A stretch of DNA of 64,000 bases from Hymenolepis diminuta (Eukaryota > Platyhelminthes > Cestoda > Cyclophyllidea > Hymenolepididae): positions 1,795,026 through 1,859,025 of the forward strand of contig CAADRB010000025.1 in the NCBI GenBank assembly GCA_900708905.1, in the 5' to 3' direction. A program made the position numbers and the translations under genes. Of this stretch, positions 24,839-38,170 are shown one piece after another. The number at the start of each line of letters is the position of its first letter. Within the stretch, counting starts at the first letter, position 1. Under the pieces are notes generated by a model, which was not told where the DNA came from, searched no databases, and was given only the letters and a program-made list of their open reading frames with translations.

Positions 24839-27641
24839 CTTAACTAAAATTATATTTTGATATTTTAGTTTCGTATTATTTTTCCTTAATATCAAATCAA
24901 AATATCTGGCAAAAGCTTATTTTTATTGATTTTTGATTGGAATTAGGAGGACACATTAAATCATCCTTTAAAAAGTTACATTCTGTTGTAGAAAATCCTG
25001 GACTTCCCTAATTCATTCAATTGTCAATGTTACGTCCTTCTTTTCCCATTAATAATGTCTGCTAATTTGTAAAAATATTTAACATTATACAAATGAATGC
25101 CTATTAACAAAGTCTTGAATTTTTGGGTTACCTTGTTTCAGAGATTTCCGACTCCCCGACATGAGTTTTGATTCTTATCACCTTTTATTGTTAATTAAAA
25201 TTACCCGTTCCTTTGCCCGGATAATTACGGTTATATTGTCAATAATAATGACAATATATATAACTGTATATCTTATCTTACCTTATCTTAGTAACGCATT
25301 TACACACGAATATGAAATCAATATAATAACGCTGTTGATGCTCAAAAAATTAGACATACCGATGGACATCTTTTGAACCGCCTCACTAGAAGACGAACAG
25401 ATTTCGCATTTGCTTCATTTGCCTCCATCTGCAAAAGATTTAAAATAGACTGCAAATTATCCACGTTTATATTATTTTTCATTGGTTATATATGCTACTT
25501 TCTAAATGATAAATGTGCATTTGTCTCACTTAGATTGAAAGCAAGATCAAAAGAGATAGCAGAATAAACAAACAGCACATCCGCACGAGAATTGCTTCTC
25601 TGTATTCGGTTAATTCTTACTTAGCTATTGGCTACCTTCTGGATTGACCTTTATGGTCTTATCTGTGCGCTAACGCTCTTAATTAGATCATAATATTGAG
25701 ACCAAACAATACCTTGTTGTAAACAGGAAGCGGAATATCAATCCCACGTCACTAACATGAAATCTCTGCATCATCAACATGACAGTTGGAGGCATGAAGA
25801 GGTCAACCACCATTTATCGATTGGCCCATTGTCTGGTTCAGCATAATTTTCCATATCGGAGATGAAAGTTAAGTACTGCCAACAGTCTTTTCAATAATCT
25901 CTGACTATTTAAAACGCCATTCAATATCATAGGAGCTGTCAGATTAAGACGATCAAAATTTCTTCACCCATTGGCTAGGAGTAAACTTCCATCAAATTAG
26001 TTCTGACAAGAGTTTGTACACTTACACCTGATCTAAGTTTGCTTTTTATTTGGAACATTAGTAATTTAATTTTGTTTCTTAGATTATGAGCAAGGAGCAG
26101 TCTTCGTTTATGTAAATCATGTGCGACATGCATTGACTTGAGGTGAGCACGAAGTCTGAATCAGTACTAACACGAACCATCGTCTAAACGGCTGGTCTGA
26201 ACAAAATTGATAATGGTTCGGCGGTGAGTTGACATGAAATCATCAGTAGTCCTTGTTAAATTAATAAATTACATTAAAGTCAAAACAATTTAACATTTTC
26301 CTTGTTACTTATAATGACTCAGCTCTGACCTAATTTTACATTATTAACACTTTATCTATTAAAGCAAATTAGGAGTTCTTGGATAAAAATAGAATGCAAA
26401 TGCTTGGAATATTACAAGGTGCAATGGTCAAAAAGAAACTTTTTGAGTTTTTACTTTCGATGTTGTAATTCTGATCAGTTTGCAATCAAGGATACAAAAA
26501 AATTCCAGCTTTATGGATATTTTCCGCCATTTTTAGTTCGATGGATAGTTTGATATTTGTACGCTTACCTTAACGATGAGGTCTCCAACTCGTAAAGGTA
26601 ATTTGGATACAGAAGTACACAAATCGCAAACCAGAAATCCGGGAACTCGAAATTTCCGTAGTGTTTCACCCTCTAAAGTTGAACACAGTCTAGAAAGGGC
26701 TTTAAACAGCTATAGAACGGAAAAAATTAAAGAATCTATGTCTTATGATATGCTTTATAATATTTATGCTAAGATAATATGTATGCTTTATCTTTCCACT
26801 AAGTGCATTAATTTACTAAATATAGGTAGTGGAACTAAATCTCTTCATAACGCTGATGTTTGAAGGATAATCCGCCGCTAGACTAACTATCAAGGTATCA
26901 GGGGAAGCTTGAGCCTACATAATGATAGGAATGATAGACGACTTGTCGACCGCCTCCGGGGTGTGAATTTCCCATCCTCTGAGAGAACATAAACCCTCCG
27001 ATATTGAACTATCGGGGCTTAGAGCAACGGCTTTCAGCTAACATCAGAAAACCAGAAAATAGAGTCGAAAGTTAGCAGAATTTATTAAACAGCAACGATT
27101 TAAAATTGAGGGAGAGAGAATGTGCGAGAGAACAAGTAGAGAAATAGAAGGTAGAGGACCGAGCCTCTGCACCGATAGCTTTGTAATCAATGTGTTACTG
27201 GAGTTGATAGGCAAAAACTGACCAATCGCGAAAAAGGCGAACGCAAATCGCTGATTAAAATTCCCCAACTTAATCGTTCGAAAATATCTCAAGTAAACCC
27301 AAGGACGTAAACACTATTTCTCATCAAAACGAATTAAATTAATGTGGACCAAAAAGAGAAGAAATTAAGAAATTTTAGTTTACCCTTCAGAACCTTGAGT
27401 CTTGTTTGTCGACTTCCTATCAAGCTGCACTTACAAGTTTCGAGAATTATTCATTACTATTTGCACATAACAAAGTTAAATTTTAACGTATTGATTACAG
27501 GTTTAAATAATTTAAAATGTTTATTGTTTAAAGAACTGATAATCAGATAATCTTTCTCAGGTAGCCGAAAACACAAAACGTCAATCAAAAGAAATGATAG
27601 AATTAAATAAACTTTTTTGGCTATTTTAATAACATTTTTAC
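24839..27641 (-). other. Intron 20-21, with an antisense orphan ORF
   Basis: 2.8 kb. It holds a plus-strand ORF at 26576-26863 with basic, Ser/Pro-rich composition (listed separately), followed by a less AT-rich block at about 26870-27020 of unknown origin. Otherwise featureless. Confidence 0.65.
26576..26863 (+). other. Antisense orphan ORF (95 codons), status unknown
   Basis: Begins M-R-S-P-T-R-K-G-N-L-D and continues T-R-N-F-R-S-V-S-P-S-K-V-E-H-S-L-E-R-A-L; the second half turns hydrophobic and AT-driven. The first 50 codons have a plausible protein composition and fewer A/T-rich codons than nearby DNA. It could be a nested gene exon, a transposon remnant or chance. No neighbours in the same orientation support it. 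Confidence 0.2.
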
Positions 27642-28076
27642 CTACTTAAAATTTTGATTGGCAAATTTTCGTCCCCAGGATTAAGTGTCACACTGAATGG
27701 TTTGCTCCAGTTCTCTTCATAGTCTTTGGCTAGATATGTCGAATGTTCCTTCCTTGTGCTGCCAAAATTGGCAATAGATTTCTGAGCATATCTTCTTCTA
27801 AGTTCATCAGTTGGTGTTCGCGAGGTTGTTCTTTGTTTATTTGATGTCTTTTTATATGTCGCAGGTGATGGATGTTTTTTGTATAATTGTTCAATATCCC
27901 CTCGGCAGGAGTGACTGATTCGAGGTAGGGAATGAACTTCAGTTTCAGAGGACAGTGTACGAGCTCTCCGTCGATGAATTCTTCCCGCATGATCTTCACT
28001 CCGATACCGATGATTCCTTTTCTTTGGAGTTGTGGAAAATGTCTGCTCTTGTGCAGATCCCTTCGAGCTACCATAA
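27642..28076 (-). CDS. MPDZ: Exon 20: large basic linker exon
   Basis: Four hundred and thirty-five nt, phase 2 in and out, acceptor CGTCACCCAAAG, donor AGTAG|GTAAAA. The reading frame is set by the phases on both sides and differs from the frame with the longest ATG-initiated ORF here. It is strongly basic (P-K-K-R-N-H-R-Y-R-S-E-D and R-I-H-R-R-R-A-R-T-L-S-S), then D-E-L-R-R-R-Y-A-Q-K-S, and ends N-L-P-I-K-I-L-S. No domain recognised. Frame openness over 145 codons in AT-rich DNA supports coding. Confidence 0.72.
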
Positions 28077-30892
28077 CTTTGGGTGACGAGACAACAAAAT
28101 GTTTATTTTATAAAACTTGGAATGGAATTCTGGCTGAAAATGATCACTTTATTTATCAATAATTATTTTAACAATATGTAAACCAAATTTATCGCAATTT
28201 AGAGGCAGACTTTGTGAATAAGAATGGGCAGAACATAAGATATACATTCAACTGAAAGATTATGTCGTTACTCTAAATGTGATGGTCTCTACAGAAACTG
28301 TGTACTTTGATGAATAATGGCCAAGAATGTATAATCACTCGGTCATCATACTCCAATGAGAATTAGAAAGAAAACTTACAAAGTCTTGGCTAAGGTAAAT
28401 TGATCAAGACGTCAAGAAAGTCTTTGGTATGACCGGACCTTCATAGATAAAACAGCCAAAGACGTTAACTCCAGTTTCTAATACCGCAAGTTCCCATCTT
28501 AAGGAAATGCATGCAGAAACGACAAAGCATGGAGCTGCCAACTGCACACGAATGTCTGCCAAAAAGAAAACCATGTCCTTGCAATATCGGTATGATCACT
28601 ATTCCTTGAGCGAAATGATCAACAAAGGCTTCTAATGTCCAATTTCCAGATGTTTTAAATTTTGTAGACGTCGTTGAAACGACACATCTCTGAATGTCCT
28701 CTTCAGTGTTGGTATCAAACTCAGCGCGAGCTTTATTAAACGATCGCTTGAAAAGAAGCAGCTGAGAGGAGAAGAATTAAGTATTCCGATTTCCATGGAC
28801 CAAAGCTCCCTACCTTTTCCCAAAACTATTCATCTATGCTGTAATTTTGCGTCCGCTTGTAGATTAGTATATTGTATAATATCCTCATTAATAGACGGAC
28901 ATATATGACTACAAATATATATCTAATGGAAGGGAGAAAACGTTTTTTGAAAACAACATGCATATTTTTTTAAGAACTTACTCCAAATGATACACACTTA
29001 TTGAAAAATAGTCTGCCTGTTTGATTTGTAAATCTTGACACCTCAGTGATACTATTTTTTCCTGACGGTTACAAAAATATTAACATCTACTCTACGTTCG
29101 CTGATGCATGTGAACATGTTTGCTATTAGAGGGCGCAGTTTACTAGCTGCAATTACGGCTTATACACACAAAAAGCTCTGAAACAACAAAGATGGAAGTG
29201 GCGCCATAACCAAGTCTTTAAGACTTAGTTGATTCTGGATGTATACATTCTTTCTCTATCAGATGAAAGCGAAAGGGTTTGCAAAATGCATACAAATGCA
29301 TGTCTTTGCTTTTAAAAGCCAATATATCTCGTGCAAAAGTCACGGGTGCCTTCGAAACCGAGCTGTACGAAAAGGAAAACCTCAAAATACTTAAGGTTAT
29401 CGCAACGTGAGTATACACAGAAATAATCAGTTTCAGGACGCAATCTCCAAATTCCTTTTTCCTCGATCCCTTTTTTTCCCTACATCCCTTCCAAAAGTGC
29501 ATCTATCAATTTTTTCAATTGCCAGTTGATCGTTCGATTGATTTCACTTCACTTGCTTGCCCTACAGCACCTTTGTGACACCTGTGACACCTTTGTCAGA
29601 AAGTTTTCGTGAAACAAGAACAAAATATCTTCAAACTCAACTTTCATGGTGTTTTATCTTAAGGAGCCTACGCTAGCGTAAGCTCACAAGTCGAAGAGAT
29701 TGTCGTAAACAGAATCTAAATTTAAAATAAAAACTTTAATTTTTAAAACACTTTCTGTGATCTTCTTTCAAATAACTAATAATTACATATATTTATGCTG
29801 TATTAATGTACAATAATGCTCAAATTATACTAGAATTAAGATATACACTGTAAGAAATATGTTAGCAGGTAATTTATGAATATTGTCGGGGGAAATTGTT
29901 AGATTATTAAAATGTCCGGATCGTGTTTCTTAATGACCATCTGGGAACATGGAGTTTATTTTGAAAGTTTTTTGCCAGTTAACCGCACTTTTTTAAATAG
30001 AACTCTGGTTCGATTATTGCGAATGAGCTGCCGTTTAACCTACGAAAAGGTACACCTTCCGGACACATATGCCGTAGAAATGCTTAATGTTGTAAAATTA
30101 AGGCGCAATTACCAACCCTGACAATTAACTTTAGATATGCTATGCTCATATTATTGAACAATCGTTAATTTGACCTGTTTTCGGTTAATTTTTGATTGTG
30201 AAATCGTTTCCCATTGTTGACCTTTTAAATAGGCAAAATCCGCTATTAAAATTTCAAAGAAACCTCATAAAAGAGATTAGGACTTGTAGACTATTGCATG
30301 GAGATAAGGAAAAGATTCCTCCTATTTCCTGATAGGACGAAATAATTCATACTACGATTTTCTCACCGTTAATTACCCGAAGTTGTTGAAGACAATTATA
30401 GATACAGATAGAGCCAAAGAGCGGTGTCCAACACACTGGCTATCTTCATCAGTCCGATTGGTGATGTCTCGGTGAAGCTCGCAAATATTACCTGACTTTT
30501 GATTCATATCATATTAAGTCATTTTTCCCTTAATCAGTATTTTTTATTAAAATGATATGACGTTAAGAACTGTACTCATCGGTTTTAGCTGAAGGTTATG
30601 AATGATCTGCCATTTCCTAAAAACGTATTCCACTATAATTGGTAAATGCATGTCCTACAATAAAAGAGGCTGAAAATTCTATATCTAGTTTAATTATAGA
30701 TTTAATATATTTGTGAAAGGTATCTATTATCAACAAAGATGTTTATTTAGCAATACGTATTTATTTAAACGAGTAAGAATTAAATTTAAGTATAATCTGA
30801 AAATTAATTTAAATACATTTATTCAAAGTCACAGCCTTCTTTAAATGATATCAGCGTAATGAAGAAGGAAGAACACTTAGAAAAGGAGAACA

Positions 30893-31102
30893 ATGAAAAG
30901 AATTAACAACAACAGGTTGGCAGGTACGAACAACGAGGGCACAACGACGAAAATAGAGAAGGCGCTTCTAATTGCCCTTGAATCCATTAGAGAAATCGAA
31001 AACTGGGAGAATCAAGAGGTAGCCAACGTTGAATTTGGCAAGACAGGAAGAGACAAGACAACGCATAAAAGGGAGAAAACACAAAATAAAACATTTTTAT
31101 AA
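30893..31102 (+). other. Antisense orphan ORF (69 codons), status unknown
   Basis: Hydrophilic: M-K-R-I-N-N-N-R-L-A-G-T, then A-L-L-I-A-L-E-S-I-R-E-I-E-N-W-E and a Lys/Arg/Thr-rich end. An AATAAA overlaps its last codons (31085-31090). The purine-rich bias of the strand alone could keep it open. It could be a decayed retroposed fragment. No homologue recognised. Confidence 0.18.
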
Positions 31103-33141
31103 TGTTTTATTAGTTGTGTATATAATAATATGTTCACATGGAGTATGCTTACGATTGTCAGGTAGGAAACTTAGGTATTTTTGAGGAACTGAGAATAATG
31201 ATCAACCAATTGTTTTATATGACCTTGAGTTGGTTTCCTGAAGAAATATATATTCAAGTATGGTGTTTAAGTATAAATTCAGCAAATTCAGTGCAAACCA
31301 TTTAGGAAGAGTGGTAATATTACAAACCAAATGTGCTAAAACCAAGGTGATTAAAGGTCTTTGATAATTATCATAAGTGCAAATTTTCTAAAAAGAACAG
31401 CCATCGTGAACGTGCTCCCGTAGATTGCAGATTTACTAAACAAAAATAAGCTAATGCAAAATATTTGGTGATTTTATAACTTTTTAACACAAGTGAATTT
31501 TAAAAATTATTATAGTCCTCAATTCGCTCGATTTATCGAAGTTGGAAACTTCAGCTATAACAATCAGCTATAAACCTGAGGTCACTGATATGAAAATTCT
31601 GATGCAAGGCCTATTAAAAAGAAGGCTTAAAACTGCGTTATTAGAGGAATATAAACGATTGCAAACTCTCATGCAATTTTCGTAACAACGTCTTCATAAA
31701 TCGCACAAATGCCTCAAGACAAGATCTCAAAAATAGAGCTCCAGAATGATTATTAGGATCAAAATCATCAAACTTATGTCTGTCGATCTTCCAGTAAAAT
31801 CGACATTAAAAGTGGAATTTCCAGGTACTCAGTTTCTCGTCACATGACGATTATCTTTAAAACAGGACAGCAAAAGTAGGATAGACTTGCCCTATCGTCA
31901 AGTGCATCTCAGTTGTTTACCTAAACAATTTTAACAGTATAATGCGGTGTGATCTATGCAGGCTGTGTTCTCTCTCGTTGCTTTTTGGGTTTTTGTCCGA
32001 AGTCACAAAAGCACTAGAGATAGTTTTGCGTCTTCCTCTCTGTCTGGCGTCTTTTACGCGCACGTTGACTTACTATTAATTGGTTTGCTGAGGTATATTA
32101 AGTAGATAAACGCAGATGGCAAAGAGAAATTCGTTCCAGCTTAGTGATTTAGAAGAGTGATCTAATAAATATTGGTTGAGGTTGTTACAGTGCATGCAAG
32201 TAATCATGAACAGCGTCACAAATTGTAATTATATTGTAATAATTTTTTGTTGAGTGCGAAAAATGCTATTTATGTTCTATACAAATAAAAGATATTTGCT
32301 TCACACGGTGCAGTAAATAACTGAAACCGAATTTCGTAGGAAGACGAATCAACAGAAATTTTAACAATTAATAAATCTCATTTCAAATTCGTGTGAAGTT
32401 ATCCCAAATCGTGTGAAATGGTAGCAAAATGTGTCAAGGAAAACAAAACCCCATTACCGAACTTACCATTCCTCCTTTAAATTGTCTCTATAAATCGGCG
32501 TTGATTTAAACACAATTAAGCATGCAAAATATCGTAATATTATGAATAATCACATTTTTCTTATTTTTATTTTATTAAAGTTGATATAACATGACTTTAA
32601 TATATATAATTATAATTAATTAATTATATAATTCATTAACATATTTGATTAAATTTTTTGATTGGTAAATGTAACATATGCAAGATTTGAATTAAGCCGT
32701 AAATTCTTTCTACGTATTAAATTTACAATTAAAATAGGCACTGAATTTCTAAAATAATATTTTAATAAATCATTGAGATTCACTTAATTTATTGCCCACA
32801 ACCTCCGACAAAATTGTTCAGAAAAGTGTTCAAAGAGGCAGGGTGATTTATTGCATAAAGCATTTTCACTCTCTCATTTAAATAAGTGGATCTGCCTACT
32901 TTACCAGTAATAAATCAGTAAAATAAAAAATTTTGTGTCACATTACTATTATACCATCAAGTACAGGTGATCATAAATGGCACAGTCACGGGATTGTTTA
33001 ATTAACTACGTAATCCATTTCTGTCAATAACTCAACCTAAGCCTTTTTCATGTGTCGGCGGGGCCTTTTTTCTGCAGTAGTTAGGAATAACATAAATAAG
33101 ACTACTAAATATTTGACCGTACTTTCAAATTCACTTTTTTT

Positions 33142-33162
33142 GGGGAGGGGGGAGGGGGGAGG
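33142..33162. repeat. G-rich run
   Basis: Four G tracts of four to six bases separated by single A, a potential G-quadruplex on the plus strand. Confidence 0.8.
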
Positions 33163-34485
33163 CTGAGATTAAATTAATGGACATTGTTCGCAAGTTTTAA
33201 GATATTCGTATTTGTCTCTGGATTTATTAGTTGTTTGAAAAATCCAGGCCATAGTAGGTTCACCTCTTCTTTGAAAGAGACTTATTCTTTTTATATAATA
33301 ATGAGAGATTTAAAAAGTAGAAAAGAGTGTTAATCAGCTTATCTAAGTCTAGAATGATCAAATAATATTGCACCTAAGAAGCTTTTACAGTCACTACTGA
33401 ATTAACTATTTTGAAATCATAAGAATTCCATTCATGTCATCTTTGACACCCCAAGTTCATGGGTTCTAATAACCAAATGCTCAAATATTTCTGTATTTCT
33501 TCGAAAATTAGACTCCCTAACTGCGCGATAATATGATATCGGTCACATGTATTTTTGCGCCACTTATACAAAGTTAATGCCTGAGATGTGGTTTAAATAG
33601 TATAATTCAAATATTCGTTACATATTTTCAAGGAGAAGAAATCTCAAAGGTTTTTCAAAAGATCCCATACGCTGTTTGGATTTTTCTAAAGCAAAATCCG
33701 TTTTACCGGAACTCTGAATCATCAGGATATGCATCTCTAATATGATAGCTTTGATAACGTTGTAAAATGGAACGGGTAGAAGTCAACTCTCGAAATACTT
33801 GATACGGTTCACTTTCAAGGCTCTGCCGAATATTCAGTCAAATATATGATCAATAAATTATCGATAGACTCTTGGTTAGCAAACGATAGACCGTATCCAT
33901 CTCAAATATTCACGAGACTACCGAGTTCCACTCTGCACCTTCCCTTCTACGTAATGGTTAATTATTTCAGATTTTCTTGCATTTTATTATTGCAGATTAA
34001 TCTTCAAAGATAATACTTTTATTGCAAAGAATCGTATTTTCTTTTGCCCTGCTTTTACCTTCATTAATAAAAAAGGAACTGATATTAATGCAGATATAAA
34101 TTGTTGACTAAAATTGTTATGATCTAAATGTTGCATAAAGCCTGGGTTAAAGCTATTAAAAAACGGAGTTACTCCCAACAAAACTTGAATCAAATTTTGA
34201 ATTACAAACAGACTACAACCAGCACAAATCCTCCGTTCCTTGAAATGGACAAGAAGACTATGCTGTACAAAACATGTGCGTTTTTTGCTTTCTCCTTCTA
34301 ACTCAATTAAAGGAAAAACATTAATTGCGCAAGTATTGCTGTTGAAGTCAAAATCAAACCAAAATATATTAGAACTGAGGCATTATCGGAGTTCAAAAAA
34401 TTATCAAAGGAAGTGTTTACTCTTTAATTCGAAATGTTTAAGTATTTTAATAAAGAAGTCTAAAATCATTCGTCCACTAAACAGT

Positions 34486-34498
34486 CATATATATATAT
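34486..34498. repeat. (AT)n microsatellite
   Basis: Short AT run in intron 19-20. Confidence 0.8.
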
Positions 34499-35867
34499 GG
34501 TGATTAAAATAACTGAGGATATGGAGTCAAAATGACTATCATTATTATTTCCGAGTTAACTTTGAATGAACTCTAATGAGTTCCGTTTTGATGCCTTACC
34601 GAAGGGAATACATCCCAGAATTTTCATCGAGTGCACATGTTGACTCATATGTTAGCTCTATTCCAACTGTCAGATGGCGATTTTTCAGTTGCCATTAATC
34701 CAACTAACAAAGGACAAAACAATTAACTTTCTCTCTATTACTATAGAGCTCTATTTCCCAACCAAATTTTTACTCACTCCGCTCTGACATTAACTCTCGG
34801 CCTTTCCAACGTCTAATTTCCCTTAGAATTTCACTCTTCTTTTCTCTTTTCACTATTCCTCTTATCCTATACACTCGTTGTCCCTCTTAGATCCTGGTCA
34901 TATGATGTAAGAAAGGATATTTTCTGTTAGTTCCTAAGAGGTTCAATAATTTTGTAAGAGGATATCGTTTAGCCTAACCTAGTCGGGCTTCAAGAAGCAA
35001 TTCTACTAACTGAACGTAGCTGCTGAATATCAGAATACACTTATGGACTGGCATAGCTTAGCCAGTCCGTCAACTCTTTCTACTGGTCAAATAACTGAAA
35101 AATGCCAATTTAAAGTCAAATTAGGAATCAAAATTATTGATTTTGATGATGAAGCAAAGATCCCCATCGGTGAATATTTAAATATGCGGATGGACAACCA
35201 TAATAGCTAAATTTGATAGGATGCTGTTTTATAATAAAAAGAATTACTGCATATTTTCCGTCCGCCTTTGCACTATTTTTCTGTTTTTTTATTGGATATT
35301 AAAATACTGAGTCATGGTGCACTAAACAAAATAAAAAATCTATAAAATTTGAACTTTAATGAAAACAAACTACACACATAAACTGAACATTAATTTCAAC
35401 TTCTATTCAAAATCTCTGGTTATATCTAATCTTAACTCTTTTATTCCACGAATAAAATTCCAGCCGTATTTTTTATTATAAATTAAGGGATCAGCTGAAG
35501 ATATACGACACTTCCATGTAAAAAGGGGCAAAATCCATAAATTCAGTATCGGAGTTATAATTAATGTGAGTAACTTAGAGCTTCAAATTCAAAAGTCGTG
35601 TTTTTCTCCTCATTTTGAAAGCTCCCCACATTGATATCGGGAACAGACCATCTATTATTAAGCCATATTTATGTAATTTTATCTATGATAATATGCAGAC
35701 CTTCAGAGATATTTGCAGTAAAATGTAATGGCGTTATAGCATAATTTACCGAACTGTGTTTGAGTGCGGAATTTTGACAAAAACAACAAAAGCGTCAAGA
35801 ATATACATCTGTAAGCACATTTCAATTAGAACACTATAAATAGCTGAAACAAAAGCACATGACTTAC

Positions 35868-36149
35868 TTATTCGGGTTAAAAGTTTCAGATGAGTTATTT
35901 TCATTTGACATAGTCCCGGAAGACTTTAAGGTGGAAGGAGTTTGATCGTTGCGAATGCTTTCTTTTCTAATCCCAACTGAGTAAGACCTTGAGGAAGACT
36001 GCTGAGAACTGCCTGATATGAGGTGGATTGGAGATTTTCTGGAGCTCACTACGCCAGGGGATTCGGAATCACTTATTGTCACTTCTTCCACTGTCTTAAT
36101 CGGATACCTAATTTGAAATTTCGACGCGGATTTTGGTTTGAATTTGAGG
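35868..36149 (-). CDS. MPDZ: Exon 19: last strand of PDZ C and Ser-rich linker
   Basis: Two hundred and eighty-two nt, phase 2 in and out, acceptor TATCCTTTCAG, donor AATAA|GTAAGT. Joining exon 18 gives N-V-S-L-K-F-K-P-K, a good final PDZ strand. The rest is low-complexity and Ser-rich (V-V-S-S-R-K-S-P-I-H and G-S-S-Q-Q-S-S-S-R-S-Y), probably disordered, with basic-Ser motifs that could be phosphorylated (inference). It follows a 4.7-kb intron. Confidence 0.82.
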
Positions 36150-37959
36150 CTGAAAGGATAATAAATTCTATTTAATTATGGTTTTACGTGTTTTATATTG
36201 CACTATTCGTCTAAGGTTAAAAGGTCAGTTTTGGAGAAAACGCCTGATAATTTGTAGATGCAACAAATTTTGGGATAGTCTATGACTATAAAAAAATTAA
36301 TTAATAAAATAACACATTGGAATCCTGCATAATAACAAATCAGAGGAGAGTGATTGATTGGAGGAATAGAAATTTGTAGAAAATTCACGAATTTTCTAGA
36401 AAATAATGCTAAATACCAACTACGTGCAGAAAGTTTTCTGATCAAAGGATTTGAGCTTCCTATTGCTGAACTGTTTAACATCTAAATTGTTAAACTGCTA
36501 ACCACAAAGCCTGTAAAGGATAAAACCTCATCTCAGTCCCACTGTGTTTCCATTCCAAAGCAAACAAAGTTAGAATACTTTAGACTGTTGAAATTCGTTT
36601 TATCATGTTAGAACAGGAAGGAGCTATTGTAAAGAAGTTCGCTAACCGATGGCTTATCTATGTTGAGTTTGACCTTTGCGCGTAATATAAGAGACGGAAT
36701 AAAAAGCGGGTAGCGGGGGAAATTTACCGACTAGAGAGGTCACCGGTGACTTTTTCAGGAGGGATATTAGCAAGAGTTTGACCTTGGGAATTGAGTACAG
36801 ATCCAAATCAGGTGCTGAAATTATTCAAATTTTCGGCTAAGATATGTGTTAACTAATTATATGGGTATCTAGACCATTAAATCTAATGAAGCTTCCGCCC
36901 AGACAGTTTTCAGTTAAGTTTGAATATTTTCTGTAATAGCATCAAAAACGAATCAATGGTTACTTCCCTTACATATTCGATTTTGCAATATCTTGTATCA
37001 AAGAGCTTCTGAATTTCAACTATCGTTGCATGAATGAGCAAATTGGTTTTCAAACTGACGAAGTCAAAGTTAAAAATATTCCAGGTATTATTTCATACAA
37101 AATATTTAATTTTGAGAGAAATCTAGTAAGTTGTGTCAAGTTTAAAATGCCTTTCCTATACTCATCTGTCTGCTTGCGACCGTAAATTAGAAATGGTACA
37201 ACCGATCAACGAATTAAATCAACTGGCCAAAAAGCTCTAAATATCGCGGACATAAACTCACTCAGGAATTCAAGAATTAAATCAACACCGATGAGCTTAA
37301 CAATATTTGGATTGTTTTCATTAGAAAACGGAAAACACTTCTGTTGTTATAATTTTGAGAACTCTACGAGGTGAAACATGTGTTCTTTTCCGGCATTAGA
37401 ATGCATCAGTGTTTTTTTATTCAGTCGAATTTGTCAAAAGTTTACATCAAAGTAATTATTGTGAAAGGGAAGGCTTGCATAGCTCTCATTAATTCGTTAA
37501 CTCGGAAAAGAGGAATGGCTTTTCTCTATTGTCCTTTTTTGTCACTAAACTCTGCATTTCTTGACGCACTTTAAGAGCTTTCTATTTGATTGATGCTATC
37601 CTTTGAAGGGGATTGAGTTAAAATTGCATTTGATGTTTTTATCAAAGAGTGACAATTCTTTATTCGCATGCATTTTATGATCATCATTTTAAAAATCTGT
37701 TTGAGTTCTTTTGAGAGCAGAAGAGACCATACAAACGAGTTTGCAATGTTTAACTGATTGGGTGGTGATCCTATCATTTAAGTTGCCGCGCTGAGATTTG
37801 AGCTTTGTTACTACTTTCAAGTCTTGCTGAGTGATCGTTTTTCAAATAAGAGGTCTTTAGAATACCTATTCCAAACAGTGGTGTTAAATAGCCGCTCTAG
37901 TGGCACTGAAAATAATGCCTTAAAATGGGGAGGTTTTATTATTCAGAAGACTGATTATC

Positions 37960-38170
37960 TTAATTGAGCATCGGACAGTACAATCAGTAATCAAGGAGAC
38001 AATTTATTCAACCTGAATTTTGGAATGCGAAGCAGCGAACTGGCTATTTAATGAATCTTTTGCAACCCGAATCCGAAAATTAAGGGAAGTAACTCTTTTG
38101 CCTCTCTCCTTATGAGTCCACTCTTTATTCCTTATTGAGCTTTGATTAGACGAATTTCAATTGCTTTCCC
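37960..38170 (+). repeat. Family A dispersed repeat, copy 2
   Basis: ATTGAGCATCGGACAG upstream, GAATTTTGGAATGCGAA, then TTTGCAACCCGAATCCGAAA, GGGAAGTAACTCTTTTG and a pyrimidine-rich tail ending AATTGCTTTCCC. Best match to copy 1 over the CAACCCGAATCC core. Confidence 0.6.

Larger units (their letters stand above)
28077..35867 (-). other. 7.8-kb intron 19-20
   Basis: Mostly AT-rich. It includes a short tandem motif (CACCTTTGTGA type) at about 29568-29600, an inverted AT-rich repeat at about 32590-32640, a G-rich run at 33142-33162, a TA run at 34486-34498, and a plus-strand ORF at 30893-31102 followed by AATAAA. No PDZ or other recognisable exon. Confidence 0.6.

Noticed and set aside
27730..28074. 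Minus-strand 114-codon ORF from the ATG near 28074
   Set aside because: Splice phases from exon 19 and exon 21 both require the other frame, which is also open from 28076 to 27642.
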